From: Xiphydria camelus
Taxonomy: Eukaryota; Arthropoda; Insecta; Hymenoptera; Xiphydriidae
Reading direction: 5' to 3'
Assembly: GCA_963678675.1 (NCBI GenBank)
Contig: OY783199.1
Span: forward strand, 5,029,501-5,093,500
DNA: 64,000 nucleotides
Under the pieces are notes generated by a model. It saw only the letters and a list, made by a program, of their open reading frames with translations, had not been told where the DNA came from and searched no databases. Below, one piece after another: positions 51,501 to 55,480 of this stretch (the stretch's first letter is position 1; the number at the start of each line of letters is the position of its first letter). The position numbers and the translations under genes were made by a program.

Positions 51501-54417
51501 AGAGTACCCAATACAGGGGCGTTTGCAGATCGAGTAAGTTGCGGCGTGTAAAATTGTAATCCACGAATGTAATTTACTCCGATATTATAATACCGCGACA
51601 TACGTTATTTTCTTCAGAAAATTCAATTTCTTACTGCAAGAAAAAGAGAGCTATACTCTTATTACTCTTATTAACTGGTATAACTGTACTGTAAATAAAT
51701 AATAACGCGATCCCTCTCGACGCAGCTACCAAACCCGGTCGCTGTCCAGTCGTCTCGAACAGTACGAGGTGCGAACAGGAGTGCAGCACGGATGCCGACT
51801 GCAGCGGCGAGTGGAAGTGTTGCAGCAACGGCTGCGGGACGTCGTGCCTCGAGCCCGCACCGGAAGAGCCCCTGATCACGCCGCCTCCTTTCGTCGTTGT
51901 CACTGCACCGCAATACGGTATCGAGCCTGCGGCCGTCGAACAGCCGGAACAACCAGTTGTCAGGGCCGAGGAGGGCAACTTCGTCTCATTTAAATGCGTG
52001 GCAACCGGAAATCCACGACCTACGATTTTGTGGCGAAAGGATACCTCCGTGGTAAGTTTCACCAGTTAATTCGAACCAACGAGAAGCTTATGTCCGAAGC
52101 TACATCTTTGCCCCTGACATTAATTCCAACAGATCAATCCATCGGAGAAGAGACGTCGCATATTGCCGGATGGCTCGCTTCAGATCATCAATCTTTACAC
52201 TTACGACAGAGGAACGTACAGTTGCACTGTAGACAACGGCTTGGGTACACCTTCCAGGATAGAGTATCAACTGGAAATCACTGGTACGTATAGCTTGTTA
52301 TGTATGACTGATAACTAATGAATTGCAGAGCATGCACAAATTACAAACGTCATGAGTAGTTTATGCACGTTCCCTCAGTAATCTTATCTGTGAAAACAGT
52401 ACAGAGAAATGTTTGGATTGAAACTCGAGTGAAATATGTCTTGTTTTGGTGATACATTCTTCCACTCGTTAGATAACGAATTAACATAGCACGTCTATTA
52501 GCGTGACAATAATTGTGTGTCGTTAATATCGACCACGAACTATTGCTGATATTAATATTCTTCAGTCCTTTCCATGGCGCGTCATCTAAGAAAATCGAAA
52601 GCAAAACACTCGTTTCGATTATACATTACATTAAATTCGAATGGAAAGTGATTAACGCTTTTCTAGAGTAGAACTATATCACTGAGGTGGTGGTCCATCC
52701 TGTAATACTCTTTATGCTATGAAATTGTATCGTGTAACTATTTCTATGCATCTTTCGCATGCCATTCCTCTCTCGCGCACTGTAGACCCGCAAGATCGTC
52801 ACGCCGACATCGTCGGAGATCCGAACGAATCCGTGACGGTGACGTTGAACTCGCCGACCGTCCTCCACTGCTACGCCATGGGCTGGCCACGGCCCTCTGT
52901 CACCTGGTGGCGCGGGGACCGCATTCTGCCAATGTCTTCCGAAATTTACGAACAAGGCTCCGACTATAACTTATTAATCCGATCGGTAACACTGACCACA
53001 CTCGGCGTCTACACCTGCCAAGCCTATAACGGCATCGATCGGCCCGCATCTTGGTCCGTCACCTTGCAAGCGATTGGACCAATTTATAATCTGAAACCCG
53101 AGCAGCAGGAGTACGCAAAGTACCTCGTTCAGCCTCCCAAACGTCCCGACAGACCCGCTGCTCCAGAAAAGCCTCAGTATCCTTACAGACCCCAGAGACC
53201 CGAATATAATCAGACTTACGTACCTCCCGTTCCCACCGAGCCACCATACATTCCAGTCGCCGTTCCTCCTGTCGAGATCCCACGCGGTGTATCCCGAGGT
53301 GAGGCGAACACCTTACACTAATTTTTGTTCTTTTTTTACGATTCCGTTTCTTCTTCGCATGCACTTTAAGAATATGGCAGTCAGTCGGACTAAATCACGT
53401 TCTTACGTTGATCCGACATTAATTATTTTACTTAACAGAGCTTGATATTAATTGCGCTTGCTATGAGATTTGCGAAATTAATATTTACAGGCGACAAGAA
53501 CGCTTTGGTTTGCTGATATCAATGAAATTATGCTTGCTCTGCGATATGATGCTTGTAAGACAAATCTACGGCTTTAATTCTTTTTATTGTCTTTATTTCT
53601 TATCAGGTTGTTACATCAATTTCTAATTTGATAGTCTCTGATATCATATGTGAATTAATCTCTTTCCCAGTGCCAATAAGCGTTAACGTATCGGCGCCAC
53701 AAAATGCATTCCCGGAGGGTAGCAACGTCAATATCGTCTGCACCGTGAACGGATATCCAACCCCGCGAATCCTTTGGTATAAGGACAACGAAATCATTGA
53801 AACGAACGAACGCGTCAAAATCTCTGGTTAGTCTATGAGTGTAAATTAATTATTTACGCACGGTAGACTCGATCGATGCATCCTTCCACACGTTTCATTT
53901 ACAGAAGCCAACAGGCTACTGATTTCCGATGCGAACAAAAACGACACCGGTCGATATCGGTGCGAGGCAACGAACGAGTATCAATCTGATTCCGATAGTG
54001 TGGACATTCGCGTCGCCGGTATGTACTCTGCTATTCGTAGAGATAAAAAATTTTGCAGATTCCACGAAGACATTTATTTCAACGATATTGAATCACTAAT
54101 TCATTTTTCAAAACAATCTTTTATCAGAATTCAAAAAATTGTCCTCTGTATATCGCTTTAGCTTCGTATCGTCCTCATTTGGAACAAATAAAAATATTTG
54201 CTCCCCTTCCCTCCTTATAGGAATCTTCATCGATCCAAATTGTCAAGACAACACGTTCTTGGCCAACTGCAAGCTCATCGTGACGGCTAATTACTGTCAC
54301 CACAAGTACTACGCTAAGTTCTGCTGCCGTTCCTGCACGGAAGCTGGGCAGCTACCGGCGAGAGGACCACATATCGACAAAGCGAGAAGAAGGAGGTCGA
54401 TCTTCTCCCTCTTTTAA
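25093..54417 (+). CDS. Ppn: Papilin, 39 traced coding exons; first exon not located
   Basis: Papilin is a secreted, multidomain basement-membrane glycoprotein related to the non-catalytic part of ADAMTS metalloproteases. The traced coding parts are the exons listed separately below, and they join in frame into about 2,840 codons ending in TAA at 54415-54417. Domain order is: signal peptide, TSR1, ADAMTS Cys-rich and spacer, TSR2-7, acidic linker, Ser/Thr/Glu-rich stretch, 14 GCCPDG-type repeats, 11 Kunitz domains, Cys-rich/WAP segment, three Ig domains, PLAC. This is the order I know for Drosophila papilin, and total length is similar. Most exons from the acidic linker to the C terminus are phase 1-1, while TSR exons break at phase 0 just before the first Cys. 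The first visible exon starts inside a codon, so an upstream exon must carry the initiator ATG. Domains, frame and splice signals are seen in the sequence; function is from the family. Confidence 0.95.
25621..25744. repeat. 124-bp dispersed palindrome, copy 2
   Basis: From ATTATCTCCGTTGCTATGAG to CATGGTTATGGAGATAAT. Centre AACTTTTTTGTAGATC paired with TCTATAAAAAAGTATTA. Confidence 0.8.
26734..26893. mobile_element. Small inverted-repeat element
   Basis: Ends ACACTGTAAACAATT and TTTTGCACTGTGT. Inner arms ACCACATTTGGTGTTA and AACACCAGATGTGTGGT face each other. Non-coding, probably a MITE. Confidence 0.55.
27670..27792. repeat. 124-bp dispersed palindrome, copy 3
   Basis: From ATTATCTCGTTACCTGTTGA to TAGATAACGAGATAAT. 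Centre AAAACTTTTTGTAGAT paired with GCTACAAAAAAGTATT. Confidence 0.85.
29110..29560. repeat. Dispersed ~200-bp repeat units
   Basis: Two diverged units with 'TTTTTTCACGCTAATT' and 'ACGCTAATTCCAAAAATCAT', homologous to the block at 5561-5990. A related fragment follows at about 29900-30070. Confidence 0.6.
30662..30849 (+). CDS. Ppn: Papilin exon: N-terminal basic segment and TSR1 (first part)
   Basis: 188 bp after TTCCGTTGCAG, ending at a GTAAGC donor (phase 2). The mature N terminus has a basic run RHGRHRRQ, a possible proprotein-convertase site. TSR1 follows, with WGPW (a C-mannosylation-type WxxW) and CSRSCGGG (fits the O-fucose consensus CxxS/TCG). Confidence 0.92.
31211..31416. mobile_element. 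MITE-like element with CACTGAGAAC ends
   Basis: CACTGAGAACAAAAGTAG at the left and AAGAGTTCTTTCAGTG at the right, with AGTATTTGTTGGATTATCC inside. About 206 bp, non-coding. Confidence 0.55.
31832..32085. mobile_element. ~254-bp palindromic MITE, GGTCTAGTTGAATA family, copy 2
   Basis: Starts CACCCAGGGAAAAGGTCTAG after TA and ends GAACTTTTCCCTCAG before TA. Inner arms AATTTATTTGAGATGAATAG and CTATTTATCTCAAATAAATG pair. Confidence 0.85.
32681..32741 (+). CDS. Ppn: Papilin exon: end of TSR1
   Basis: 61-bp exon between TCTGTTGCAG and GTGAGT. It encodes [19 protein letters not shown] and completes TSR1 with its last cysteines. Phase 2 in, phase 0 out. Small, but its frame and similarity to insect papilin make it secure. 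Confidence 0.9.
32784..32906. repeat. 124-bp dispersed palindrome, copy 4
   Basis: From ATTATCTCGTTACCTATGAA to GCATAGATAACGAGAAAATT. Centre TTTCTTGAAGATC paired with GATCTACAAAAAAGTATAA. Confidence 0.85.
34518..35180. mobile_element. 663-bp MITE-like element with TA target duplication
   Basis: CACTGAGAAAAGACAACTGG at the left and ACTTTTCTCTCAGTG at the right, both next to TA. Inner arms GGTGAAAATATTATCTGTGA and CCACAGATAATATTTTGATC pair. No transposase ORF. Confidence 0.8.
35896..35978 (+). CDS. Ppn: Papilin exon: start of ADAMTS Cys-rich module
   Basis: 83 bp between CTTCCGCAG and GTAAGT. It encodes [14 protein letters not shown] and then [10 protein letters not shown]. The DFRxxQC motif is the usual opening of the ADAMTS Cys-rich region after the first TSR. 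Phase 0 in, phase 2 out. Confidence 0.92.
36124..36320. mobile_element. ~197-bp palindromic MITE, GGTCTAGTTGAATA family, copy 3
   Basis: Starts CCGAGGGAAAAGGTCTAGTT after TA. Ends CTAAACCTTTTCCTTAGGTG. Shorter than the other copies, with part of the interior deleted. Confidence 0.8.
36762..37020. mobile_element. 259-bp MITE, CACCGAGAAAAC family, copy 2
   Basis: CACCAAGAAAGCAATTTATT to AAACTGTTTTCTCGGTG, bordered by TA on each side. Interior AATACGGCGAAATAAATA as in the other copies. Confidence 0.88.
37502..37652 (+). CDS. Ppn: Papilin exon: ADAMTS Cys-rich module
   Basis: 151 bp between CCTTTCCACAG and GTGAGT. It encodes [15 protein letters not shown], then a [10 protein letters not shown] segment, and ends in VCVEGKCR. 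The pattern CELxC...DGTPC...VCVxGxC is the ADAMTS Cys-rich signature. Confidence 0.94.
37834..37957 (+). CDS. Ppn: Papilin exon: end of Cys-rich module, start of spacer
   Basis: 124 bp after TCCTCGTCAG, ending at GTACGT (phase 1). It encodes [20 protein letters not shown] and then GGDGSEC. GCD..LGS...D.C..CGGDGS.C is the standard ADAMTS motif and is almost unchanged from Drosophila papilin. Confidence 0.94.
38061..38141 (+). CDS. Ppn: Papilin exon: ADAMTS spacer, part 1
   Basis: 81 bp between CTGTTCCAG and GTCAGT, phase 1 to 1. It encodes [19 protein letters not shown] and then a PSNNYL end. The IPxGAxxI motif is typical of ADAMTS spacers, which fold as beta-sandwiches. Confidence 0.93.
38235..38407 (+). 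CDS. Ppn: Papilin exon: ADAMTS spacer, part 2
   Basis: 173 bp after TTCCCCAG, ending at GTACGT (phase 0). It contains [15 protein letters not shown], then FHYSR and [16 protein letters not shown]. Two positions that I recall as Cys in Drosophila papilin are Ile (LAIRN) and Leu (TALGP) here. Confidence 0.93.
38408..38890 (+). other. Papilin intron inside the spacer domain, half filled by a MITE
   Basis: 483 bp, of which 38535-38785 is a MITE. Its removal would leave an intron of about 230 bp, close to its neighbours. Confidence 0.75.
38535..38785. mobile_element. 251-bp MITE, CACCGAGAAAAC family, copy 3
   Basis: CACCGAGAAAACGGTTTAT to AAACTGTTTTCACGGTG with TA on both sides. Shares AATACGGCGAAATAAATT and AATAGTTAACGAGTATTTAC with copy 2. 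Confidence 0.88.
38891..39026 (+). CDS. Ppn: Papilin exon: end of spacer, start of TSR2
   Basis: 136 bp after TTTACTTCAG, ending at a GTAGGA donor (phase 1). [17 protein letters not shown] closes the spacer. [18 protein letters not shown] then opens TSR2, whose CSTTCG fits the O-fucosylation consensus. Confidence 0.93.
39123..39463 (+). CDS. Ppn: Papilin exon: TSR2 (rest), TSR3, start of TSR4
   Basis: 341 bp after CGACGCATCAG, phase 1 in, ending at GTAAAT (phase 0). It holds the rest of TSR2 up to SDEPCPP. TSR3 follows ([18 protein letters not shown] through NVDCP), then the WHLGPWKP start of TSR4. The exon stops exactly before the first Cys of TSR4. Confidence 0.94.
39464..39849 (+). other. 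Papilin intron in TSR4 with GA microsatellite
   Basis: 386-bp intron holding a (GA)n tract at about 39529-39577. Nothing else is recognised. Confidence 0.75.
39529..39577. repeat. (GA)n microsatellite
   Basis: About 49 bp of nearly uninterrupted GA, broken by AAA triplets at both ends. Lies just after a splice donor. Confidence 0.95.
39850..40029 (+). CDS. Ppn: Papilin exon: TSR4, start of TSR5
   Basis: 180 bp (60 codons), phase 0 to 0, between GCTTTCTAG and GTAAGT. It begins with [16 protein letters not shown] and ends in [10 protein letters not shown] whole TSR repeat is thus offset onto one symmetric exon. Confidence 0.94.
40271..40444 (+). CDS. Ppn: Papilin exon: TSR5, start of TSR6
   Basis: 174 bp (58 codons), phase 0 to 0, between TCTCTTATAG and GTAGGC. 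It begins with [16 protein letters not shown] and ends in QWYAAQWSE. It has the same architecture as the previous exon. Confidence 0.94.
40533..40721 (+). CDS. Ppn: Papilin exon: TSR6, start of TSR7
   Basis: 189 bp (63 codons), phase 0 to 0, between GCTCCCCACAG and GTAGGT. It begins with [16 protein letters not shown] and ends in EWFAGPWSK. Confidence 0.94.
40892..41033 (+). CDS. Ppn: Papilin exon: TSR7
   Basis: 142 bp after ATTGCTCGCAG, phase 0 to 1, donor GTAATT. It begins with [16 protein letters not shown] and ends in [14 protein letters not shown] fits the O-fucose consensus. This is the last TSR before the linker. Confidence 0.93.
41112..41230 (+). CDS. Ppn: Papilin exon: acidic linker
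   Basis: 119 bp after CGAATCTAG, ending at GTAAGT (phase 0). It encodes a strongly acidic linker, for example [14 protein letters not shown], with a single Cys. Drosophila papilin has a similar acidic stretch at this place. Confidence 0.88.
41443..41842 (+). CDS. Ppn: Papilin exon: Ser/Thr/acidic mucin-like region, part 1
   Basis: 400 bp after TTACAAACAG, ending at GTATGT (phase 1). It is low-complexity and rich in Ser, Thr, Glu, Asp and Gly (for example [12 protein letters not shown] and [13 protein letters not shown]). No Cys. Probably heavily O-glycosylated and extended; SGSG-type sites could carry glycosaminoglycan. Insect papilin is described as a sulphated glycoprotein. Confidence 0.9.
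42026..42376 (+). CDS. Ppn: Papilin exon: mucin-like region, part 2
   Basis: 351 bp after CACCCTCAG, phase 1 to 1, donor GTAAGT. It is almost entirely Ser/Thr/Glu/Asp (for example [19 protein letters not shown]). Being phase-symmetric and domain-free, it could be skipped without a frameshift. Confidence 0.9.
42566..43057 (+). CDS. Ppn: Papilin exon: mucin-like region, part 3
   Basis: 492 bp after TTTCTAAGCAG, phase 1 to 1, donor GTGAGT. It holds Ser/Thr/Glu-rich degenerate repeats such as [20 protein letters not shown]. An earlier AG at 42467 would lead straight into a stop codon, so this acceptor was chosen. Confidence 0.9.
43196..43559 (+). CDS. Ppn: Papilin exon: papilin Cys-rich repeats 1-3 and start of 4
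   Basis: 364 bp after CTTCCTAG, phase 1 to 2, donor GTAAGT. A short linker ends in a run of six lysines made of AAG repeats. Cys-rich repeats follow: [24 protein letters not shown] and [12 protein letters not shown]. The run then enters repeat 4 (PCNETE). These repeats are the papilin-specific cassette. Confidence 0.94.
43662..43786 (+). CDS. Ppn: Papilin exon: Cys-rich repeats 4-5
   Basis: 125 bp after TCTCTTTAG, phase 2 to 1. It encodes [19 protein letters not shown] and [18 protein letters not shown]. The donor GTGTAT is weaker than its neighbours, but the frame into the next exon is exact. Confidence 0.88.
43906..44136 (+). CDS. Ppn: Papilin exon: acidic insert and Cys-rich repeats 6-7
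   Basis: 231 bp, phase 1 to 1, donor GTATGC. The acceptor is TTGATAAG, with pyrimidines further upstream. It opens with an acidic insert ([18 protein letters not shown]), then [12 protein letters not shown] and [12 protein letters not shown]. Confidence 0.88.
44385..44783 (+). CDS. Ppn: Papilin exon: Cys-rich repeats 7-12
   Basis: 399 bp after CTCCCCCTCCAG, phase 1 to 1, donor GTAAAT. It ends repeat 7 and gives repeats 8-12, with cores YGCCDDN, YKCCPDN, FGCCPDN, HGCCPNR and FGCCSDG, each closed by GPN..GC or similar. This is the densest part of the cassette. Confidence 0.94.
44784..44858 (+). other. 75-bp in-frame intron without stop codon
   Basis: Between GTAAAT and TTTTCGTGAAG. Length is a multiple of three and the frame stays open across it. 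Retention would insert 25 residues between papilin repeats 12 and 13, splitting a Gly codon. Confidence 0.6.
44859..45215 (+). CDS. Ppn: Papilin exon: Cys-rich repeats 13-14 and Kunitz domain 1
   Basis: 357 bp, phase 1 to 1, donor GTAAGT. Repeats 13 (FKCCSDE) and 14 (YGCCPDG) precede Kunitz 1 ([13 protein letters not shown]...). Kunitz 1 has all six Cys at standard spacing (8-15-7-12-3) and P1 Arg. The upstream 75-bp intron is a multiple of three with no in-frame stop. Confidence 0.93.
45308..45484 (+). CDS. Ppn: Papilin exon: Kunitz domain 2
   Basis: 177 bp after CATACTGCAG, phase 1 to 1, donor [19 protein letters not shown]...FVYGGC...C...C gives six Cys in Kunitz spacing. P1 is Glu, so trypsin-like inhibition is unlikely. 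Confidence 0.95.
45478..45631 (+). repeat. Tandem duplication (2 x 77 bp) across the exon end after Kunitz 2
   Basis: The segment GACGCTGGTGAGC...CTTAAATAG (from 45478) is repeated as GATGTTGGTAAGT...CTCAAATAG (from 45555), with an offset of 77 bp. The duplicated part includes the exon end and the splice donor, so two donor-like sites exist. Confidence 0.8.
45556..45561 (+). CDS. Possible 6-nt microexon (speculative)
   Basis: Six bases, ATGTTG, stand between AAATAG and GTAAGT in the intron after Kunitz 2. Inclusion would add Asp-Val and keep phase 1. It arose from a 77-bp tandem duplication that copied the preceding exon's last bases and donor. No transcript evidence is available. Confidence 0.25.
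45721..45900 (+). CDS. Ppn: Papilin exon: Kunitz domain 3
   Basis: 180 bp after TTCCACACAG, phase 1 to 1, donor [19 protein letters not shown]...FNYGGC has six Cys in standard spacing and P1 Gln. A short tail (LQPGRHR) links to the next domain. Confidence 0.95.
45901..46613 (+). other. Papilin intron, no further feature
   Basis: 713 bp between Kunitz 3 and 4. Scanned for an extra Kunitz exon; none found. Confidence 0.65.
46614..46790 (+). CDS. Ppn: Papilin exon: Kunitz domain 4
   Basis: 177 bp, phase 1 to 1, donor GTACAA. The acceptor is the AG ending CTTTTTCAG. A second AG at 46621 would break the frame. [13 protein letters not shown]...FVYGGC has six Cys and P1 Pro, incompatible with canonical inhibition. 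Confidence 0.93.
46791..47473 (+). other. Papilin intron, no further feature
   Basis: 683 bp between Kunitz 4 and 5. Contains a fragment (AATTATCTCGTTAACCG, about 47208) resembling the end of the 124-bp palindrome. No exon. Confidence 0.6.
47474..47644 (+). CDS. Ppn: Papilin exon: Kunitz domain 5
   Basis: 171 bp after GCGCAAACAG, phase 1 to 1, donor [19 protein letters not shown]...FYYTGC has six Cys in standard spacing and P1 Thr. Confidence 0.95.
47645..48220 (+). other. Papilin intron, no further feature
   Basis: 576 bp between Kunitz 5 and 6. AT-rich, with no exon or clear repeat. Confidence 0.6.
48221..48433 (+). CDS. Ppn: Papilin exon: Kunitz domain 6
   Basis: 213 bp after TGAAAAACAG, phase 1 to 1, donor [19 protein letters not shown]...FYYGGC has six Cys and P1 His. 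It is followed by a ~20-residue linker ([15 protein letters not shown]). Confidence 0.95.
48530..48700 (+). CDS. Ppn: Papilin exon: Kunitz domain 7
   Basis: 171 bp after CACTTTGCAG, phase 1 to 1, donor [19 protein letters not shown]...FSYGGC has six Cys and P1 Ser. Introns on both sides are under 100 bp. Confidence 0.95.
48790..49224 (+). CDS. Ppn: Papilin exon: Kunitz domains 8 and 9
   Basis: 435 bp after TTACTTCCAG, phase 1 to 1, donor GTATGC. It holds two complete Kunitz domains: [13 protein letters not shown]...FDYSGC and [13 protein letters not shown]...FIYGGC. They are joined by a ~40-residue linker rich in Thr, Gln and Pro. Both have P1 Asn. It is the only exon with two Kunitz domains, probably by intron loss. 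Confidence 0.95.
49525..49737 (+). CDS. Ppn: Papilin exon: Kunitz domain 10
   Basis: 213 bp after TTGCTTTCAG, phase 1 to 1, donor [20 protein letters not shown]...FSYSGC has six Cys. The P1-P2' triplet Arg-Gly-Ala is typical of active trypsin-type inhibitors, unlike most of its neighbours. A linker of about 20 residues follows. Confidence 0.95.
49738..50150 (+). other. Papilin intron containing a 124-bp-type palindrome
   Basis: 413 bp between Kunitz 10 and 11, about a third of it a dispersed palindrome (49861-49991). Confidence 0.7.
49861..49991. repeat. 124-bp dispersed palindrome, copy 5 (131 bp)
   Basis: Starts ATTATCTCATTATTTATGAA and ends in an expanded ATA run and AATAAGATAA. Centre AAAACTTTGTTGTAGAT paired with ATCTTCAAAAAAGTATTA. 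Confidence 0.8.
50151..50318 (+). CDS. Ppn: Papilin exon: Kunitz domain 11
   Basis: 168 bp after GGTTTAG, phase 1 to 1, donor [19 protein letters not shown]...FVYTGC has six Cys. The second Cys-Cys interval is 16 rather than 15 residues, and P1 is Thr. Last Kunitz domain. Confidence 0.94.
50319..51290 (+). other. Papilin intron, no further feature
   Basis: 972 bp between Kunitz 11 and the Cys-rich exon. AT-rich, with no exon or repeat recognised. Confidence 0.6.
51291..51533 (+). CDS. Ppn: Papilin exon: Cys-rich, antistasin-like segment
   Basis: 243 bp after ATTCCTACAG, phase 1 to 1, donor GTAAGT. It encodes [18 protein letters not shown], then [10 protein letters not shown] and [10 protein letters not shown]. 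The arrangement resembles antistasin-type Cys-rich motifs and matches the equivalent part of Drosophila papilin. Confidence 0.92.
51726..52051 (+). CDS. Ppn: Papilin exon: WAP-like module and first half of Ig1
   Basis: 326 bp after CTCGACGCAG, phase 1 to 0, donor GTAAGT. GRCPVV...[11 protein letters not shown] and [11 protein letters not shown] form a WAP (four-disulphide) core. A Pro-rich linker leads to Ig1 with [17 protein letters not shown] (Cys and Trp of the Ig fold). Confidence 0.93.
52133..52283 (+). CDS. Ppn: Papilin exon: second half of Ig1
   Basis: 151 bp after ATTCCAACAG, phase 0 to 1, donor [18 protein letters not shown] and [15 protein letters not shown] carry the D.GTY.C motif that closes an I-set Ig domain. 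Confidence 0.93.
52284..52785 (+). other. Papilin intron between Ig1 and Ig2
   Basis: 502 bp, AT-rich. No exon or repeat recognised. Confidence 0.6.
52786..53298 (+). CDS. Ppn: Papilin exon: Ig2 and Pro-rich linker
   Basis: 513 bp after CGCACTGTAG, phase 1 to 1, donor GTGAGG. Complete Ig2: [16 protein letters not shown], then [12 protein letters not shown] linker rich in Pro and Tyr follows ([12 protein letters not shown]). An RGD triplet sits at 52911-52919 just after the WW. Drosophila papilin has a similar YPYRPxRP linker. Confidence 0.94.
53299..53670 (+). other. Papilin intron between Ig2 and Ig3
   Basis: 372 bp, AT-rich. No exon or repeat recognised. Confidence 0.6.
53671..53826 (+). 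CDS. Ppn: Papilin exon: first half of Ig3
   Basis: 156 bp after TCTTTCCCAG, phase 1 to 1, donor [25 protein letters not shown] carries the Ig Cys and Trp. Confidence 0.93.
53905..54018 (+). CDS. Ppn: Papilin exon: second half of Ig3
   Basis: 114 bp after TCATTTACAG, phase 1 to 1, donor [26 protein letters not shown] holds the D.G.Y.C motif closing Ig3. Confidence 0.93.
54221..54417 (+). CDS. Ppn: Papilin last exon: PLAC domain and stop
   Basis: 197 bp after CTCCTTATAG, phase 1 in, TAA at 54415-54417. It encodes [14 protein letters not shown], then [15 protein letters not shown], which is the six-Cys PLAC (protease and lacunin) domain. The tail ends in [12 protein letters not shown]; the RRRR run fits a furin-type cleavage site. 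Confidence 0.95.
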
Positions 54418-55480
54418 AGATCTAAATTGACTTTTCAACCGTTCCGGTAAGCGGTTTCGCGTACACGTATGTCGCGGGATTACGTGTCGATGATTCGTCG
54501 GTTGTATAAATTCGTAGATATACGTAGAGCGACGGGAAGCAAGTCCGTTGACCTTGTGTGAGGAGATATTAGCAATACGAAGGACGATCATCGCACCCGT
54601 AATCGTAATTCCTACCTTGTGTGCGAGAACTTTTCCGTTTTTCTTCTCCGTCTCTTTAAAAGAAAGTAACTAACTGATCGAGATCGGTACACCTGTACAG
54701 CTGTACGTGCAATTGCGAGTATCGTCCGACCGCAATACGGTTCGACCCTGAATACCGGATACGCGTCTTGAAAAATCGAATTTCGTTCACTGCCAAAGCC
54801 TTGGAACGTTTATACATAGATACAGTAAATTTATATTAAAATTCATTTGAGCGGTACAATATTCGAGAATAACGAACGCTCGGAAAATTAAAGCGTCGTG
54901 CGCACACTTCAACGGCGCCGCCAAATAACGCGCGCCTCGAAGGACTATCCATGTATACACGATCTGATGCTGAATCCTAGTCCGATGGAGCCATAACGGG
55001 CAGAGCGTCCCAACGGGGCAATCGTCATGCTGTCCTGAGAATGGAAAATCGCAAGTTCGTATGAACCTCAGGAGGTGTATATATATTGATATATATGTCG
55101 CCTTGATTATATGTTAGTGACGCTTGCTAATAGGTAGATTCAGTTTAAGGTAGCGTGCGACAAACTACCGATCCAACGACGCGTTAACTACGTAGATATA
55201 TATATATATAGTACGAGTCTCTTTCTTTCTCAATATAGAGTCCAGGTGCAGAGGAAACGATGATGAGTGCTATGCTATGATCTGCGCGACTTACCCGTAT
55301 TCTGATTACTCTGTAATTTATTATTCGTCATTATTATTCACAATTTAGAGGATCGATAGGGACGAGTCTGCGGAAAGTTGTCACGATCGTGTTTCAAAAT
55401 TCCGATGAAGCGAGACACACTCCCAGGAAGACTATCGAGGTAAATTTTAAGCCAGGAATGAAATTTAATGTTAAATAAAA
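54418..55480 (+). other. Probable papilin 3' UTR
   Basis: Directly follows the stop. Candidate polyadenylation signals are ATTAAA at 54835 and about 54885 and AATAAA at 55474. The true end cannot be fixed from sequence alone. A short (TA)n tract lies at about 55196-55212. Confidence 0.4.
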
